Shown here in pieces: positions 52,020 through 62,436 of a stretch of 64,000 nucleotides of DNA. Below the pieces are notes generated by a model. It had not been told where the DNA came from and did no database searches. It saw only the letters and a list, made by a program, of their open reading frames with translations. Each line of letters starts with the position of its first letter. The stretch's first letter is position 1. The stretch is from Sporosarcina thermotolerans (GTDB lineage: Bacteria; Bacillota; Bacilli; Bacillales_A; Planococcaceae): the NCBI RefSeq assembly GCF_030067815.1, contig NZ_CP125968.1, positions 3,278,001 through 3,342,000 of the forward strand, given 5' to 3'. A program made the translations under genes and the position numbers.

Positions 52020-52790
52020 TTAAATCCCAACTGGAACGATATACATCCCCGCTTGCTCATCATGCTTAACGACCACTTGCACGCCGTAGATCTCATTAAT
52101 CGCATCAGCAGTTATAACATCCGCAGGGGCACCTTTCGCGGCAATCTTCCCGTCTTTCATCGCGATGATTGTATCGCTGAATTGGATTGCCTGGTTAATA
52201 TCATGCAAGACCATGACGATTGTGATACCGTGCTGTTTATTCAACGAGCGAATGAGTTCAAGCAGCTCATATTGATAATATATATCGAGATACGTCGTTG
52301 GTTCATCCAAAAACAGATAGGGCGTCTTCTGGGTTAACGCCATGGCGATCCAGACGCGCTGCATCTGTCCACCGGATAACTCGTCAATCGGCGTCTTCCT
52401 TTTATCAAGCAAGTTGGTGCTGGTGAGTGCCCATTCAACCGCCTCTTCATCCTCTTTCGTCGATGAAGAGAAGAGATTTTTATAAGGGATCCGGCCGTAA
52501 GCTGTCAGCTTCTCCACAGTCATATCGGACGGGGCATTGTTTTGCTGATGGACGACGGCAAGCCTTTTCGCAAGTTCTTTTGGCTTGAAATCGGTCAACG
52601 ACTTGCCGTCCAAAACGATTTCCCCCTCTTGAGGGCGATGGTGATTCGACAGGACACCAAGCAATGTTGATTTCCCGCATCCATTCGGACCGATGATCGT
52701 CGTCACTTTCCCAGTTTCGATAGCGCCGTTCACACCATGCAATGTATTCAACTTTTTATCGTAGGAAAACGTGACATCTTTAATTTCCAT
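52020..52790 (-). CDS. Heme/iron ABC transporter ATPase
   Basis: 256 residues, FecE/FhuC class. Walker A GPNGCGKST, Q-loop VVHQQNNAP, signature LSGGQMQRVW, Walker B LFLDEPTTYLD and the switch histidine in VMVLHDINQA. ATG 52790 overlaps the permease stop by 11 bases and is chosen over an upstream in-frame codon because conserved sequence begins EIKDVTFSY. It energises the permease and lipoprotein encoded just upstream. Context with NEAT proteins points to heme, but FecE types also serve siderophores. Confidence 0.9.
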   Translation of the reverse strand: MEIKDVTFSYDKKLNTLHGVNGAIETGKVTTIIGPNGCGKSTLLGVLSNHHRPQEGEIVLDGKSLTDFKPKELAKRLAVVHQQNNAPSDMTVEKLTAYGRIPYKNLFSSSTKEDEEAVEWALTSTNLLDKRKTPIDELSGGQMQRVWIAMALTQKTPYLFLDEPTTYLDIYYQYELLELIRSLNKQHGITIVMVLHDINQAIQFSDTIIAMKDGKIAAKGAPADVITADAINEIYGVQVVVKHDEQAGMYIVPVGI

Positions 52791-53771
52791 AAATACGATC
52801 ACTCTTTCTCAACAAGAATATGAGGAATGGTCCACCGATTACCGCGACGATGATTGATGCGGGGATTTCATTCGGTGCAATCAATACACGTCCAAGCGTA
52901 TCCGCAAGCAGGACTAAAAGCGCTCCAGCCAATGCGGAAAAAGGAATGAGCACCTTATGGTCATTGCCAACGAGCGTCCTCCCGATATGCGGAACGAGAA
53001 GTCCGACAAACGCAAACATACCCGCAACCGCCGTCGCGACAGATGCAAGCAACACGGCTATCAACGCAATAACGAACCTTGCGAGATTCACATTGACTCC
53101 CAAACTCTTTGCGGTTTTATCCTCGAGCGCCAAGTAATTGCACCATTTATAAACAAAAAGGAAAGGAAAATCCCGATACTTCCATAGAGCATAATTACGT
53201 CTACATCGCTCCACTTCTTCATTGTCAACGTCGAAGTCGCCACCTGGCTCATTGACTGCGTAAGCCCTCCTCCGCTAAACCCAATCGCCTGGCTAAGTCC
53301 AGTGAACAGCGCATTGATCGCAATACCGATTAAGATCATCCGTAGCGGATCAAGTCCCGATTTCCAGGACAACGAATAGACGAGTAAAAACGCAAGCGCC
53401 CCGCCTAAAAATGCAAATAACGGCACGAAAAAGAACAATGTCGGAAAAACTGCAATGAGCAAAATGGACATGAAACTGGCACCGGCAGACACCCCGATGA
53501 TACCGGGGTCAGCAAGCGGATTGCGCATGACCGCCTGCAGCAGCGCCCCAGCTACCGACAAAGCCGCACCCGCAAACACCGCTATCAAAATTCTTGGGAA
53601 GCGCAGATCCTTAATGATTTCAACGTCATCATTTGTACCTGTCAGCAATCCGTGCATCAATTCAAACGGCGTAACCGTAATGCTTCCCGTCAATGCCGAT
53701 TTCACGAAAACAATTGCCAACAACGCAATAACGGCTATAAAACTGATCGTTTTTTTAGTTAACCAAGACAT
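52780..53771 (-). CDS. isdF: Heme/iron ABC transporter permease, FecCD family (one frameshift as read)
   Basis: About 330 residues, some nine or ten membrane helices. Family blocks: RFPRILIAVFAGAALSVAGA, QAVMRNPLADPGIIGVSAGA, and near the end VGLLVPHIGRTLVGNDHKV with FLIFLLRKS. One base missing at TT 53138-53139 breaks it at FINGANYLALEDKTAKSLG. It lies 17 bases after the binding-lipoprotein stop. It forms the transmembrane channel, probably as a homodimer. The IsdF name is by gene context. Confidence 0.85.
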
Positions 53772-53788
53772 ATTTCAACCTGCCTTCT

Positions 53789-54666
53789 TCATTCAGGAAA
53801 AAGCATTTTCTGCAACTCACCAAGCGCCTCTACCGCCGCCAAGTTGCCTGTCGTACCGAATAATTGCTCCTTCAGGTCGTAAACACGACCATTCTTCACG
53901 GCATTAAAATGCTTCCATACATCATTCGAATTGAATTCCTTATCGAACATATCTATTACCTGCTCGGGCATTCCGTGCGCGGCCCTCAAAATGATGTCCG
54001 GATTCGACTGCTGTAAATATTCCGTATTAGAGGATAAAAACTCTACATCCTCGCCAGTAATCACATTCACGCCGCCAGCGCGTTTCACAAGGTCACCAAT
54101 ATAGGAATGCTCAGTTGCAACCAAATAACTTCCAGGAATCCCAAGCAGAATCAATACAGTCGGCTTCTCTTTCCCTTCAGAAGCTGCTTCGATTTCAGCA
54201 ACCTTCTCCTCGAACTGAGCTACTAAGGCTTCTGCCTGCTGCAAGCGATCGTATTTCTCACCGATGCGCAAGATTTCTTCATGCATTGCGTCGATACTTT
54301 CTAAATTCGCATACGTCATATTGATACCACGTTCATCAAACATCTCTTGCAAATCATATTTCAACGTTGTCACTGAAAAGATTTCCGTCGGTTTCAATGA
54401 AAGAAGTGTCTCCATATCTGGGCTCATCGGATTGCCGACCTCTTTCGCATCGGCATATCTTTCAGGCAACTCTTTATAGCTCGAAGGTACGCCAACTAAA
54501 TCAATCTCAAGCGCATCCATAATTTCAGTCAATGCGACGGTTGTCGCAACAATCCGATCGCCTTCCCTACGTGCGGCGTCTGTCCGACAACTTTGTCGTT
54601 GTTAGATGAACAGCCCGCTATAATTACAAGGAACAACAATCCGACTAAGCCGATTACCTTTTTCAT
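53789..54666 (-). CDS. isdE: Heme-binding lipoprotein of the ABC transporter (one frameshift as read)
   Basis: About 292 residues. Lipoprotein signal with lipobox (LVIIAGCSS), then a class III periplasmic-binding-type fold: VATTVALTEIMDALEIDLVG, VGNPMSPDMETLLSLKP, and a C-terminal lobe with SYIGDLVKRAGGVNVI and NPDIILRAAHGM. A missing base at CCC 54565-54567 separates TPHVGE from GDRIVATTV. AAGGAG precedes ATG 54666. It would take heme from the NEAT proteins on the wall and hand it to the permease. Similarity is to IsdE; the ligand is inferred from neighbours. Confidence 0.87.
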
Positions 54667-54690
54667 TTCTGTACAACTCCTTGCGCGCAC

Positions 54691-55662
54691 TTATTTACGA
54701 GCGCGTTTCTTCATAACTGCAAATGCAATGCCGCCTGCTACAACTGCGAATATCACTACAAGCACGATGAACAAGGACTTGTTCGAACTATCCTTTTCAA
54801 CGACAACCTCGTCTGCAACAGCCTCTTCTTGCGCAGTTTCCTCTATTGAAGCTTCTTTTAGTTCATCCGCGGATTCTTCAAGTTCTTCTTCCACTGTTAG
54901 TAGTTCATCTTCTTCGTCTTTCAATACATCATCAGATTCTTCCGAGTCAACTTCATCTTCCTTTGTCAAAGGCTTCTCCGACTTCTTGTCTTTTTCAGTC
55001 TCGGTTTTATTTGCCGTCTCGGTTTTATTCACAGTTGGTTCATTCTTGGAAACTTCTTTTTTCTCGACTGGTTTTTCAGTCTTCTGTTCAGTAGACTTCT
55101 GCACTGGCTTAACTTCATTCTTCACTTCGGGTTTCGCTTCAGGCTTCGTTTCCGGTTTCGTTTCCGGTTTTGTCTCCTTAGCAGGCTGCGTCACTGGCTT
55201 TTCAACAGGTGCCGGTGGAATGGAAGATGTGTTGAAAACAAGTCGGATATCATATTTATTGTCATATCCCTCTAATCCTGGAATCCCCGTTACAATGATG
55301 TGAATTTTCGCGTTTACTGTTTGTGAAATGTCTTCAACATCAAATTTGACGATTCGTTTGTCGTTCGCTTCGCTCACAACCTGCACATCTTTTCCCTGAA
55401 CCTTAAAGTATTGCCACCATGAACTATTGTTCAATGTGACAGTTACTGTCGCCTTGCCATTCTGCATTTTCACTTTTGCAGGACTCACCATATAGTCAAC
55501 AGTCGCCGATTCTTCATTCGAATTTGCCTTTAAGACTGAGAAAGGAAGGGTATAATCACCATCAGCGTATGTCGTGCCCGCTGCATGCATTTGACCTGTA
55601 ATAGGAATTGATAGTGCAAGCAGCAACGCAATTACCATCGAAAAGAGTGTTTTCTTTTTCAT
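54691..55662 (-). CDS. Membrane-anchored NEAT-domain heme protein with long acidic linker
   Basis: 323 residues: signal peptide, one NEAT domain (YTLPFSVLKANSNEESATVD to GYDNKYDIRLVFN, residues about 36-146) with the heme-site YDNKY pair, then about 140 residues of Lys/Glu/Pro/Thr repeats (KPETKPETKPEAKP), and a C-terminal membrane helix SLFIVLVVIFAVVAGGIAFA plus MKKRARK. No LPXTG or NPQTN sorting motif precedes the helix, so it is a membrane rather than sortase anchor. The linker would span the wall. Acts as the relay nearest the transporter. Confidence 0.87.
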   Translation of the reverse strand: MKKKTLFSMVIALLLALSIPITGQMHAAGTTYADGDYTLPFSVLKANSNEESATVDYMVSPAKVKMQNGKATVTVTLNNSSWWQYFKVQGKDVQVVSEANDKRIVKFDVEDISQTVNAKIHIIVTGIPGLEGYDNKYDIRLVFNTSSIPPAPVEKPVTQPAKETKPETKPETKPEAKPEVKNEVKPVQKSTEQKTEKPVEKKEVSKNEPTVNKTETANKTETEKDKKSEKPLTKEDEVDSEESDDVLKDEEDELLTVEEELEESADELKEASIEETAQEEAVADEVVVEKDSSNKSLFIVLVVIFAVVAGGIAFAVMKKRARK

Positions 55663-55691
55663 CTTAAACTCCTTTATTCATATACAGACAA

Positions 55692-55722
55692 CGCCGGCTG
55701 TCACTGTAGGTGCGACGCCGGC
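55692..55722 (-). promoter_or_regulatory. Intercistronic GC hairpin between two NEAT genes
   Basis: GCCGGCGTC and GACAGCCGGC form a strong stem with no following T run. It sits in the 74-base gap between the SLH-anchored and membrane-anchored NEAT genes and may tune processing or stability of the operon mRNA. Confidence 0.5.
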
Positions 55723-55736
55723 AATTGAATGTAAAA

Positions 55737-57199
55737 TTATTTAATTACTTCAAGCATTTTGTAGACCATTTTAGAAGCATGTGCACGAGTTGCGCTGTCT
55801 TTAGGTTGGAACACCTTCTTGCCGTCTACAGTGCTTCCGTCAATGATGCCAAGGCCAGCAGATAGTGTTACAGCTGTTTTAGCATAGTCATTGATGCGAC
55901 CAGCGTCTGCAAATACTACATTTGTATTAACATCCTTAAGAACGGATGCATTTTTGTATTCAATTGCGCGAATGATCATTGCCGCCATCTGTTCACGCGT
56001 AATCTCTTCATTGGGACTAAATTTGCCATCGTTTTTCCCTAAAACGATGCCTGCACGGTTTGCAGCTTCAATTTCTTGAACAATCGTTTTCATATCTTTA
56101 GTAACATCAGAGAATGTACCTGTAGCTTCTTGTGTTGGAAGTTTCAAGGCACGAGCAATTACCATTGCAAATTGAGCTCTTGTAATCTTATCGTCCGGAG
56201 CAAAAGTTTCTGCTGTTTTCCCTTTAAGGATTTCTTGTTCAGCAAGTGCTACAATATATTCTTTTGCGAAAGAATTATTGATGTCTTTAAATGAAACAGG
56301 AGCTTTCTCAGCACCTACCGGCGTGATTGTTTTTGTATCAAATGCAAGGCGCACTACATGATTACCTGTATAATTTGCTGAAGCAACATGAACAGTCACT
56401 TTCGCATTCATGATTTGATTAAGGTCCGCCACTTCAAATGAAACCGTGCGGATGTTTTCTTCTACATTCACCGCTACAACTTTCGCATCAATGAATTCAC
56501 CGTTTTGTTCCACTTGGAATCCTGTAACTTGTTCATTATTCGTCAATTTAACAGTAACGATATTCTTACCGTCTTTCACAGTCAATGTTGCATTTGTTTC
56601 CATATGTCTTGCCATGCTAGAAGCTTTATCTTCCTTTTCATGCAATGGCGTGAAGTCAATTGTATAGTTGCCTTCTTTTATAGTAGTTGCTGGTTTATCT
56701 GTTTCTTCCTCTTTGACACGTTTTCTTTATCAGCAGGTACATTGCTTCCGTCAAATTGGAAACGGATATCATGTACTGTGTCATATGTGCCCATTCCTGG
56801 AATTCCAGTAACGATAATATGAGCTTTCGCACTCAGTATCTTTTTAACATCTTTAATTTCAAACTTAACAAGTCTTGTTTTTGCTTCTTCATCTTCACTA
56901 ACAACTTCAACAGCAACAAATTCATTGCCATCTTGGATTTTCATAGATTGCCAGTATTGGCTATTCAACAATGTCATATAGGCAATTGTCTTTCCATCCT
57001 CAATTTTGATTTGTGCAGGACTTTCCACATGTCGCCCAGCAGCCGACACTTCGTCTTTATCTGCTTGAAGTACTGTAAATGGAAGTTCATATGTTTGCTG
57101 GTCTTGCGCATTCACTTCAGCCGCGGCTGATGGTAGTGCAGGCACTGCTGTAAACAGTACAAGAATAGCTGTTAAAAGCATTATCAAATTTTTCTTCAT
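55737..57199 (-). CDS. S-layer-anchored two-NEAT heme receptor (one frameshift as read)
   Basis: About 487 residues: signal peptide (KKNLIMLLTAILVLFTAV), NEAT 1 (YELPFTVLQADKDEVSAA to YDTVHDIRFQFD), NEAT 2 (GNYTIDFTPLHEKEDKAS to NYTGNHVVRLAFD), then three SLH repeats (FKDINNSFAKEYIVALAEQ; FSDVTKDMKTIVQEIEAANR; FADAGRINDYAKTAVTLSAG). A base is missing at TTT 56712-56714 between the NEATs. In both NEATs the second position of the usual Y-x-x-x-Y heme pair is His (YDTVH, YTGNH). The SLH repeats attach it to wall polymer, the outermost relay. Three-base gap to the gene before it. Confidence 0.9.
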
Positions 57200-57202
57200 T
57201 CT

Positions 57203-57805
57203 TTAACTCTCCTTTGAGTTCTTTTTCTTAGATCGCAACAATCGGAATGCTACAACAGCAACCACTGCAATCGCTATGTAAATAAAAGTATTTCCTGTAT
57301 CGCCTTCGGACTCGGTTTCACCTAACCAACCCGTATCCGTCATTTCAGCGGAATCAAGATTGATAGCAGCCCGGACTGTATAGGCATGGTTGTAAGCCGG
57401 CTCCATTTCCTCAATTTCAACACGCATTTTTAGCAGAAATGGCTCTGAAAGATCACTATCAATCTTAAATTCAACGACGCGTAAATCCGCTTCATCATCC
57501 CAACCGATAACATTTACATCTACGAAGTCATCGTCATTCTGCGCTTTTAACTCCTTCACCCAGTTGCTATGATTCACGGTTAACTGCATGTATGCGTCTC
57601 CGTCCTTCACTTTAAGCAACGCAGGTTTCACAAAATAATCGTTTGCAATGGACACGGAGTCACTATCGGCTTGCAACAACTCGTATTCAACCGTATAAAG
57701 GCCATCATCCAAAGAAGCCGCAAAAGCGCTCGTTCCATTCACTATAAAAAAGAAAGAAAGCAGTAACATAACCGCCAAATTCTTAACTATTTTGCTATTA
57801 GCCAA
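57203..57805 (-). CDS. Membrane-anchored single-NEAT protein, first gene of the heme operon
   Basis: 200 residues from TTG 57805 (MANSKIVKNLAVMLLLSFFF), preceded by AGAGGTG. An ATG at 57838 would lie inside the Fur-like box, so I reject it. NEAT domain at about 32-150 with a YNHAY pair, a short acidic linker, a C-terminal helix FIYIAIAVVAVVAFRLL and a basic tail. No sortase motif. Its NEAT is the most diverged of the four in the operon. Confidence 0.85.
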   Translation of the reverse strand: MANSKIVKNLAVMLLLSFFFIVNGTSAFAASLDDGLYTVEYELLQADSDSVSIANDYFVKPALLKVKDGDAYMQLTVNHSNWVKELKAQNDDDFVDVNVIGWDDEADLRVVEFKIDSDLSEPFLLKMRVEIEEMEPAYNHAYTVRAAINLDSAEMTDTGWLGETESEGDTGNTFIYIAIAVVAVVAFRLLRSKKKNSKES

Positions 57806-57823
57806 CCCCTCACCTCTTCCAAT

Positions 57824-57838
57824 GAGAACAGTTATCAT
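57824..57838 (-). promoter_or_regulatory. Fur-like iron box upstream of the heme operon
   Basis: TGATAACTGTTCTCA on the minus strand is a 7-1-7 inverted repeat one mismatch from perfect symmetry and close to TGATAATNATTATCA. Position just upstream of the first start codon suits repression when iron is replete. Confidence 0.7.
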
Positions 57839-58069
57839 TACCTCTCCAATAATATCTCACAAACTATTAATTTAACAGGCATTTTCTCAAGCTTCACATA
57901 TCGTTCACAAAATAATGACAAGTAATTGAAGCACGATGGGTTCTATTTGCAATATTTCTGTTTACCTTTCCGCCACACATTAAATAACGCCCTTGAATAC
58001 TACCATCCTCATAATTCCCAATGAGTTGTAATAAATTAACTAACAACAAAATTCCAGGGGGAGGGTAAT

Positions 58070-58237
58070 TTGAATTTTGACAGTTTACTCGATAAACTTT
58101 TAGGGCAACGTGAACTCATCCATGAAGTAGAATGTGCTGTTTGCGGTGGGTTTGAGGCTTATTATCGTGATCCGTTTACTAAGGAGAACTTGGGGCGAGC
58201 ATGTGAATTTTGCGGAGAACTTCAAGCATTTGATTAA
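58070..58237 (+). CDS. Small zinc-ribbon protein (55 aa)
   Basis: TTG 58070 follows GGGGGAGGG. Two Cys-x2-Cys knuckles (CAVCGG and CEFCGE), 22 residues apart, suggest one zinc site. N-terminus MNFDSLLDKLLGQRELIHEV is helical. No family recognised; size and knuckles recall small nucleic-acid-binding or regulatory zinc ribbons. Confidence 0.65.
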   Translation: MNFDSLLDKLLGQRELIHEVECAVCGGFEAYYRDPFTKENLGRACEFCGELQAFD

Positions 58238-58262
58238 GCGTCGTACCTATCGGATAATAAAA

Positions 58263-58303
58263 GCGGGAGGTCAACCAAGCCTTGCCAGGTTGACCTCCCA
58301 TTT
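58263..58303. terminator. Bidirectional terminator
   Basis: GGGAGGTCAACC pairs with GGTTGACCTCCC, between the zinc-ribbon gene and the convergent S41 gene. Confidence 0.92.
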
Positions 58304-58313
58304 TCTTGACCAC

Positions 58314-59699
58314 CTATTCAACAACTACCTTCAAGTAAATCCCATTTCCCATCATAACCCCGGACTTATCCTTCCACAGAGGGTGTACGACCAATAAATA
58401 ATCTTTACCCGAAATCATCGGTGAAACGGGCGTTACTTCCACTGTTCTTCCGTCCTTTACGGCGACACGGACTTCAGCTTCTTCTCCACCAAGCTCAATC
58501 AATTGAATTGCACGTTCATCCAAACGGCTCCAATCCATATCCTTGCTCATGCGAATGGTAAATGTCTTTGTCGTTTTCACATTTTCCATTACCGGAAATG
58601 GCGAATAGCCGGCAAACTTATATAGAAGCTGGTCATAATGTGCTGTATTCACTTCTTCATTGGTAGCCGTCACTACGTCTGGCGTCACACCGACTTTATC
58701 AACGGCAATCCCCTTTGGTGAAAAAAATCGGGCAGTCGTCAATTTCAAAACGCTTCCGTCCTGGAAAGCAAACATTGATTGCGCTGTGCCCTTACCATAG
58801 GAAGTTTGTCCGAAAATCTTCGCAGCATTTTGTTCTTTCAAATTAACCGCAAGCATTTCCGACGCACTTGCACTATATTCATTGATTAGCAATGACACGG
58901 GACTCTTAATCTTTATTTCCTGATTAACAGAACGATAGATTGCCGGAGTCTTATTTTTCTCTCGAATTTGGAACGCCTGCGACACATTAGGGAAAAATCC
59001 CGCGATTTCCTGTGCGGCCGTAATATAGCCTCCACCATTATTCCGGATATCTAAAATTAAACCATCCGTGTCGCCAAGGGTATTAATCGCCTCAGCCATC
59101 TCCTTCGCTGAATTAGTCGCGAAACTATTTAACCGGATATACCCGATATTCCCACCAAGCATTTCCGATTCGACCGTCGGCAAATGGATTTCCGCACGTT
59201 TAATCGTCTTTGTAATTGGAAGGCTATTTCCGCGTTCAATCGTCAAAGTGACTGACGTATTTTCCTCTCCACCAATCAACGGAACTACGGCTTGGACAGA
59301 TTTCCCTGTTAACGATATTCCATTCACTCTGGTGATCACATCGCCCGGAAGCAGACCCGATTTGAAAGCGGGACCATCCTTTATTACCGAAATCACCTTT
59401 ACGCCCTTATCACTTTCCTCCAACACAACGCCAATCCCAACGATACGCTGCTCGATTCCGTTAATAAAAGCCTCATATTCCTGTTTCGTCATATAGATTG
59501 AATGCGGATCCAGTCCATCAACAATCTCTTTTGCTGATTCTTTTAAGAGAACATCATCCGGAACCTCGTCAACATAATATTCTTGAATCAGCTGTCGAAT
59601 CGCATCCAACGGCTCCGCTGCTGCCGCCTGAGTAAACGGCATCATGACAAAAAGGAGTGTAAGTAGTGCAATTAAAGGCTTCATAGGTCTTTTAATCAA
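58314..59699 (-). CDS. S41-family C-terminal processing protease with PDZ domain
   Basis: 461 residues: signal peptide (PLIALLTLLFVMMPFTQAAA), helical cap, PDZ domain (VVLEESDKGVKVISVIKDGP to VNGISLTGKSVQAVV), and the S41 core with NIGYIRLNSFATN, LDIRNNGGGYITAA, catalytic Ser in NEYSASASEM and catalytic Lys in GQTSYGKGTAQSM. The last 100 residues form an extra domain (VMENVKTTKTFTIRMSKDMD) outside the usual CtpA length. TTG 59699 has GAGGATATC upstream. Exported; cleaves C-termini of extracytoplasmic proteins. Intact. Confidence 0.9.
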   Translation of the reverse strand: MIKRPMKPLIALLTLLFVMMPFTQAAAAEPLDAIRQLIQEYYVDEVPDDVLLKESAKEIVDGLDPHSIYMTKQEYEAFINGIEQRIVGIGVVLEESDKGVKVISVIKDGPAFKSGLLPGDVITRVNGISLTGKSVQAVVPLIGGEENTSVTLTIERGNSLPITKTIKRAEIHLPTVESEMLGGNIGYIRLNSFATNSAKEMAEAINTLGDTDGLILDIRNNGGGYITAAQEIAGFFPNVSQAFQIREKNKTPAIYRSVNQEIKIKSPVSLLINEYSASASEMLAVNLKEQNAAKIFGQTSYGKGTAQSMFAFQDGSVLKLTTARFFSPKGIAVDKVGVTPDVVTATNEEVNTAHYDQLLYKFAGYSPFPVMENVKTTKTFTIRMSKDMDWSRLDERAIQLIELGGEEAEVRVAVKDGRTVEVTPVSPMISGKDYLLVVHPLWKDKSGVMMGNGIYLKVVVE

Positions 59700-59864
59700 G
59701 TCGATATCCTCATTTCTTGGTGATGTTTCTACTATTATACTAATTCAATTTACAATCGCACATCTTTTTTGTTTCATACTCTTCCGAATTTATAGTGTAT
59801 TTTGTATTACTGAATGATATGATAAATTATAACTATGGGATAATTTTTGAAGGGGGAATAAATT

Positions 59865-60358
59865 ATGATAAATTGTTATATACATACTGATGAATTGTCA
59901 GTGGGGACTTGTGTTGGTTGTGGCAAATTCATCTGTGCAAATTGTAATACTGAATTAAAAGGGAAAAATTACTGTAAAAGTTGTGTAGATGAACTTTTTG
60001 ACGATAATAAGAAAAAAATTGAACGGTTAGAAGATAATATGAACAATAAACAGCCAATGGTATTTATGAACGCTGGCGGTGGTTCATCCTCTTCTAGCTC
60101 AAGTGCAGCCACAGCTGTTAGTAATGATGGTGGATATATGAGATATACTAAAAGTAAAACAGCGGCAGGACTTTTAGCAATCTTTTTCGGCGGACTAGGA
60201 ATCCACAAATTTTACTTGGGTAGATGGGGATGGGGATTATCTATCTATTATTTTGTTGGACGTACATTCCGGCTTTAATAGGACTTATAGAAGGTATTAT
60301 CTATCTTGTATCAAACCCACATAACTTTGCAAGAAAGTATGAACCAGGATATCGCTGA
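59865..60358 (+). CDS. B-box zinc finger and TM2-domain membrane protein (one frameshift as read)
   Basis: About 164 residues. The N-terminus has a B-box-like finger (CYIHTDELSVGTCVGCGKFI, CANCNTEL, YCKSCV), then a Ser/Gly linker, then a TM2 domain of two helices with GGLGIHKFYLGRWGWG and an IPALIGLIEGIIYLVSN end. A base is missing at TTTT 60251-60254 (YYF|CWTYIPAL). Stop TGA 60356-60358. GAAGGGGG lies 9 bases before ATG 59865. Function unknown; the TM2 fold occurs in many small membrane proteins. AT-rich codons. Confidence 0.8.
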
Positions 60359-60418
60359 AAGAATATTAATTTCGAATCTCCTTGGTAATGGCAATGAATC
60401 AGTAATTGAAATATACTT

Positions 60419-60456
60419 AGGCTGCTCTTAAAACTTGGATGCAGCCTATTATTGTT
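60419..60456 (+). terminator. Terminator after the TM2 gene
   Basis: AGGCTGC...GCAGCCT hairpin followed by ATTATTGTTTT. Confidence 0.7.
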
Positions 60457-60478
60457 TTAATGAACAGGATGCTTTTAA

Positions 60479-60511
60479 TGAAAAAAAGCCAACCATAAAG
60501 GTCGGCCTAAT
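60479..60511 (-). terminator. Terminator of the S9 peptidase gene
   Basis: GGCCGACC...GGTTGGC followed by seven T on the minus strand, 4 bases past the stop. Confidence 0.8.
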
Positions 60512-60514
60512 CCC

Positions 60515-62312
60515 TTAAACTTTCAGCCCCGCATAAAGATACCGCTCAAAAAACTCAACTGTCTTCGTGTGCATTGTAATATGATTTTCTATCTTTTCCG
60601 TCTGATGGCCTTCATCTTCGAAAATGACCATCTCAACTTCCCTGTCCAGTTTTTTCAGATCCGCAACAATCTGCTCCGCCTCGCTGACCGGAACGCGTGA
60701 ATCATTCCTTCCATGGAACACTAATAAAGGGGCAGTGATTTTATGCGTTAGATTGATCGGCGCGGTTTTTCTTCGAAGAAATCACTATGTTCTGTTAGCG
60801 TTCCGTACTCATACTCGCGCAAGTACCTTCTCCATACACCAGTATTCGTTAGGAATGTTTTTAAGTTCGACATACCGACGATATCTACTCCCGCTGCCCA
60901 CAAATCCGGATACTGAGTCAACGCGGACAATACCATGAATCCTCCGTAACTTCGACCCATGATGCCAATTTTATCCGGCACTACTTGATGGGCATCAACT
61001 AAAGCCCCCGCCAAACTTGCCAAATCCGCCACAGCATCAAGCCGCTTGTCCGCATCATCCAATTTCAAAAAAGTCCTACCATACCCGTTGCTTCCGCGGA
61101 TATTCGGAACCGCCACCGCGAATCCTTTGTAAACAAGATATTGCAAAACAGGGTTATACTCGGCTCTCGACTGCGCTTCTGGACCGCCATGAACGTAAAT
61201 TACGGCAGGCTTTGACTGATCGCCATCCTGGTTATAGAAGAAGTAAGGAACCTCCAAACCATCAAAGGATTTATAGGAATAAAGTTCAGGCTCCCTCCAA
61301 TAATCGCCGACTGTTTCCGATTGCCCGATGAACGTCTGGCGCTCCACCTTTTTCGTAGATACTGTATATTTCCAAATATCTCCCGGGTTCGTCGGAGTTT
61401 TCATTGTGAATAAAAATGAGTCATTCGCCAGCCACGACATTGAACCGATAACACCGTCAGGAAGCGAATCAATCAGTTCGTAAGTTTGGGTTTTCGGGTA
61501 ATAAATCCCGAGCCTCGTGATGCCGCCTTCATTAAGTGTAAAAGATAACGAGTCGCCATCAGGTGAAAGTGCAATTTCCTCCATATCCCACTTCTCCCAA
61601 TGAAGCAACTTTTCAAGATGTCCAGGGTTATCCAGCGTGAACTTGCATAAATGAAGTGTATCTTCATTCGTATCCGTAAGGACATATCCCTCGTCATTCC
61701 CGACCCTCGGCGAGTTCATCCGAGCAAGCACATCTTCATTGCCAAGGCGCACTTTCTCTTTGTCCGGGTATTTACGAGATAAATGATTCGATCAATATTT
61801 GTCTCCATCATGCTGACAAATAGGAATTCATTATCAAGCCACCCAAGCGGGGTGCAATTCGCATCATGTGTAAATACCTGCTCCACTTCCCGAGTTTCCA
61901 CATCGATAATAAACACATCGAACTGACCAGGATGACGACGGTTGCTGGAATAAGAAAGATAACGACCATCCTTCGACCAACCACCAACATAATGGAAATG
62001 ATCCTTCGATTCCACAAGAACTTCCGGATCCTTACCCGTCGGTCCCACAATATACAATTGCTGCTTTTCATTCCCCTTACTGTCAATCCCGACTACCGTC
62101 CGATCACCGGTTGGCGAATGATACACGCTCAAAACACGGTCATGCGTCTCTATGAATTGAACCGGCTCCCCATTTGAATCTAACTTCCAAACTTGCGGAA
62201 TCCCCGTGAGTTTCGATAAAAATGTAAACGTCCCCGTTCCCGGAATAACCTTCGCTTCATACGCAGAATTAACTTTCAGAAAATCCAACAATACCTTTTC
62301 TTCATCAGACAT
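60515..62312 (-). CDS. S9-family prolyl oligopeptidase/acylaminoacyl peptidase (two frameshifts as read)
   Basis: About 599 residues. An N-terminal beta-propeller (LYIVGPTGKDPEVLV, SKDGRYLSYSSNR, GWLDNEFLFVSM) is followed by an alpha/beta-hydrolase domain with IYVHGGPEAQSRAEYNPV, nucleophile GRSYGGFM, aspartate in FHGRNDSRVPVSEA and histidine in FEDEGHQTEK. Missing bases at TTT 61771-61773 and TTTTT 60766-60770 split it in three. ATG 62312 follows GGGGGAGA by 4 bases, better than the ATG at 62330. Cytosolic; removes or cleaves short peptides. Confidence 0.9.
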
Positions 62313-62436
62313 GTATTCTCCCCCATTCACTTTCTAAATAATTTCAAGAGTCTATCAATTCTATAATAGTTTACCATTCATGGGGTGATAGTCACAACCT
62401 AAAGCACCACAAACAAAAAAGAGCCAGCTAATAATG

